NCBI RefSeq assembly: GCF_050624435.1 | Contig: NC_134546.1 | Location: forward strand, 40,255,501 to 40,319,500 | Reading direction: 5' to 3' | Source of the DNA: Tenrec ecaudatus | Lineage: Eukaryota; Chordata; Mammalia; Afrosoricida; Tenrecidae | Length of the DNA: 64,000 bases | Shown here: piece after piece, positions 52,626 to 64,000 of the stretch | Position numbering within the stretch: position 1 is the stretch's first letter | How the letters are laid out: each line of letters starts with the position of its first letter | The notes under the pieces: model-generated | Told to the model about the DNA's origin: nothing | What the model saw: the letters and a program-made list of their open reading frames with translations, nothing else | Database searches by the model: none | Translations under genes and position numbers: made by a program

Positions 52626-53767
52626 TTTTTCCATTTTCTTTCTAGGAAATTAAACCCTTTTAATTCTTATCTACCTTCTACATAATGGTTATTGAATACT
52701 CCACAATATATTAAGTCTAGATGTTATGGTACATGCATACACTTTCAGGCTGTTTATACCCACTGTCACCAATACACATAAATGGGGGGGGGTAAGCTAT
52801 GAAACTGTATAGGGCTGTATATATACTTGTCTCAGCTTAATGCAGGAAATCATTTTAATTCCCAGCAGTTTTGTCTAAACTGTTCAAAAAAAAACTATGA
52901 ACAGAGTTCAAATACAGGACTGTTTTGAAGAGACTTTCTAAAGTGTACTTTAAAACATAGTAGTTTTTACCTTTCACAAAACTGAGTTACAAGAATACTT
53001 TTGTTTTACAGTGCATCCCTTCCTAGGAAGTCTCATTAAAACACTCGTTCTAGGGGTGGTTTTGAATGCTGCACAGGGAAGGGAAGGGAAGGAAATAATA
53101 GTACTTTTCTTAAAGGATACCAGAAACATTGCTGGATATAATTTAAGATTAGTGTTTTCTCTTTCATAGAAAGAACGTACATACTGGGACATGAGTACAG
53201 TTACAGCAAGTCTAGGTGTGCTAACAAAACAGGGCACATTCAAGTACAATAAGATTTTGCTTGAAATTAAAAACAAACTACATGAGATTAAAGCATTAAA
53301 ATCATATTTCTCAATCTGAATACATGTTAAAAAAATCAAAAGAAACGCAGAAGTGCTAGCTCACATTTTTACCATATTACAAAAGCAATTGGTACCCATG
53401 TCCATAAAGGCAGCAACAAAGCTGCTTGTCTATTGAAGATACTACTGCAAATTGGACTGCATTCAATGCTAGTTGTAAAAACACCAGCTTTTCAGAAGCT
53501 GGTATCTGTACAAAATTGCAGCTTATTTTCTTCACTTCTGTCCCTTCAAAAGTCTTTACACAGTAATGCTAAAACACCCAGCTTTGATATCCTGAGTCAA
53601 TATATTGCCACTTTCTTTTTGGTAGCTTGAGCTTCATAGTGTCAACTGACCTCGTGTGTCCAAATAGTTTCTTCCTGTAGCATGGGCAAGTATTTTAAAT
53701 CTTCTTCCAAAAAAAGTTTTTAAGTTATGATGTTAGAATGGCAGGACATATTCTTTAGGGAAGGAAT
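52585..53767 (-). other. FBXO11: FBXO11 3' UTR
   Basis: About 1.2 kb of AT-rich sequence follows the FBXO11 stop without a recognisable repeat or competing open frame. It reaches the minus-strand AATAAA at 52610-52605. Cleavage 10-30 nt beyond that would fall inside the MSH6 3' UTR. ATTAAA-like variants on the minus strand near 52,855 and 52,660 could serve as alternative signals. Confidence 0.65.
52598..52610. terminator. Bidirectional poly(A) signal shared by MSH6 and FBXO11
   Basis: The sequence AATAAACTTTATT contains AATAAA on the + strand (52598-52603) and, reverse-complemented, AATAAA on the - strand (52610-52605). It lies 62 nt after the MSH6 stop. On the - strand it is the only AATAAA I noticed between the FBXO11 stop and this point. 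Confidence 0.8.
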
Positions 53768-63771
<10,004 letters not shown>

Positions 63772-64000
63772 CTACAGTTATAAAATGATAATAAAAAGCA
63801 TTTATATTCAACAAAGCTTACTTGCGTTATAAAAAAAATGGTAAGGGCACTTATGGCCACATTTCTTAAATTGCAAAATGAAGCGCCCACACGAGGTGTT
63901 TTCTGCTTCTGTACAGGTCTTTCTAAGACCCAAAGTTCTGGAAAAACCATCGATTATTTGAGACAAAATAGCATTAAAAATTCCCTTAAGAACAATCAAT
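63772..64000 (-). other. FBXO11: FBXO11 intron, cut by the window end
   Basis: Intron sequence upstream of the first FBXO11 exon seen here. No further exon is recognisable before the window ends. Confidence 0.7.

Overview
The window is mammalian genomic DNA: intron-containing vertebrate genes, a CpG-island promoter, and a dense layer of interspersed repeats. The most abundant short repeats match the tRNA-derived AfroSINE family, found only in Afrotheria (elephants, hyraxes, tenrecs, golden moles, aardvark). They sit beside RTE-type LINE fragments and a LINE 3' end with the signature TTTTATTGGGGGCTC. Two short hAT copies with SPIN-type termini point to a tenrec-like species, because SPIN elements have been described in tenrec among the afrotherians. 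The species call is an inference. The clade call is well supported.

Layout: positions 1 to about 34,300 are intergenic and made largely of repeats: LTR-like sequence (about 1-2,240 and 9,890-10,470), AfroSINEs, RTE LINE pieces, LINE 3' ends and MIRs. The only gene-like object there is a broken processed copy of ENSA (23,052-23,393), lying inside an RTE LINE. A CpG island at about 34,320-35,800 holds the promoter and exon 1 of MSH6. MSH6 runs on the + strand with ten coding exons from 34,854 to 52,536, all in the expected phase, and encodes 1,351 residues. FBXO11 lies on the - strand, tail to tail with MSH6. Eleven coding exons (63,771 down to 53,768) give its last 388 residues; the 5' part lies beyond the right edge.

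MSH6 is the mismatch-recognition partner of MSH2 in MutS-alpha. FBXO11 is a substrate receptor of an SCF ubiquitin ligase. They are neighbours but have no known shared pathway. Their 3' ends meet at a 13-bp sequence (52,598-52,610) that reads AATAAA on both strands, so the two transcripts probably overlap by a few tens of bases.

The most distinctive layer is the DNA transposons: hAT (SPIN-like and OC1-like), piggyBac-like with TTAA ends, mariner with its palindromic MITEs, and a further MITE split by a LINE insertion. Several lie inside MSH6 introns. I found no new gene system; the items worth following up are these transposons, the shared poly(A) site, the nested ENSA retrocopy and a perfect inverted repeat at 10,522-10,602.
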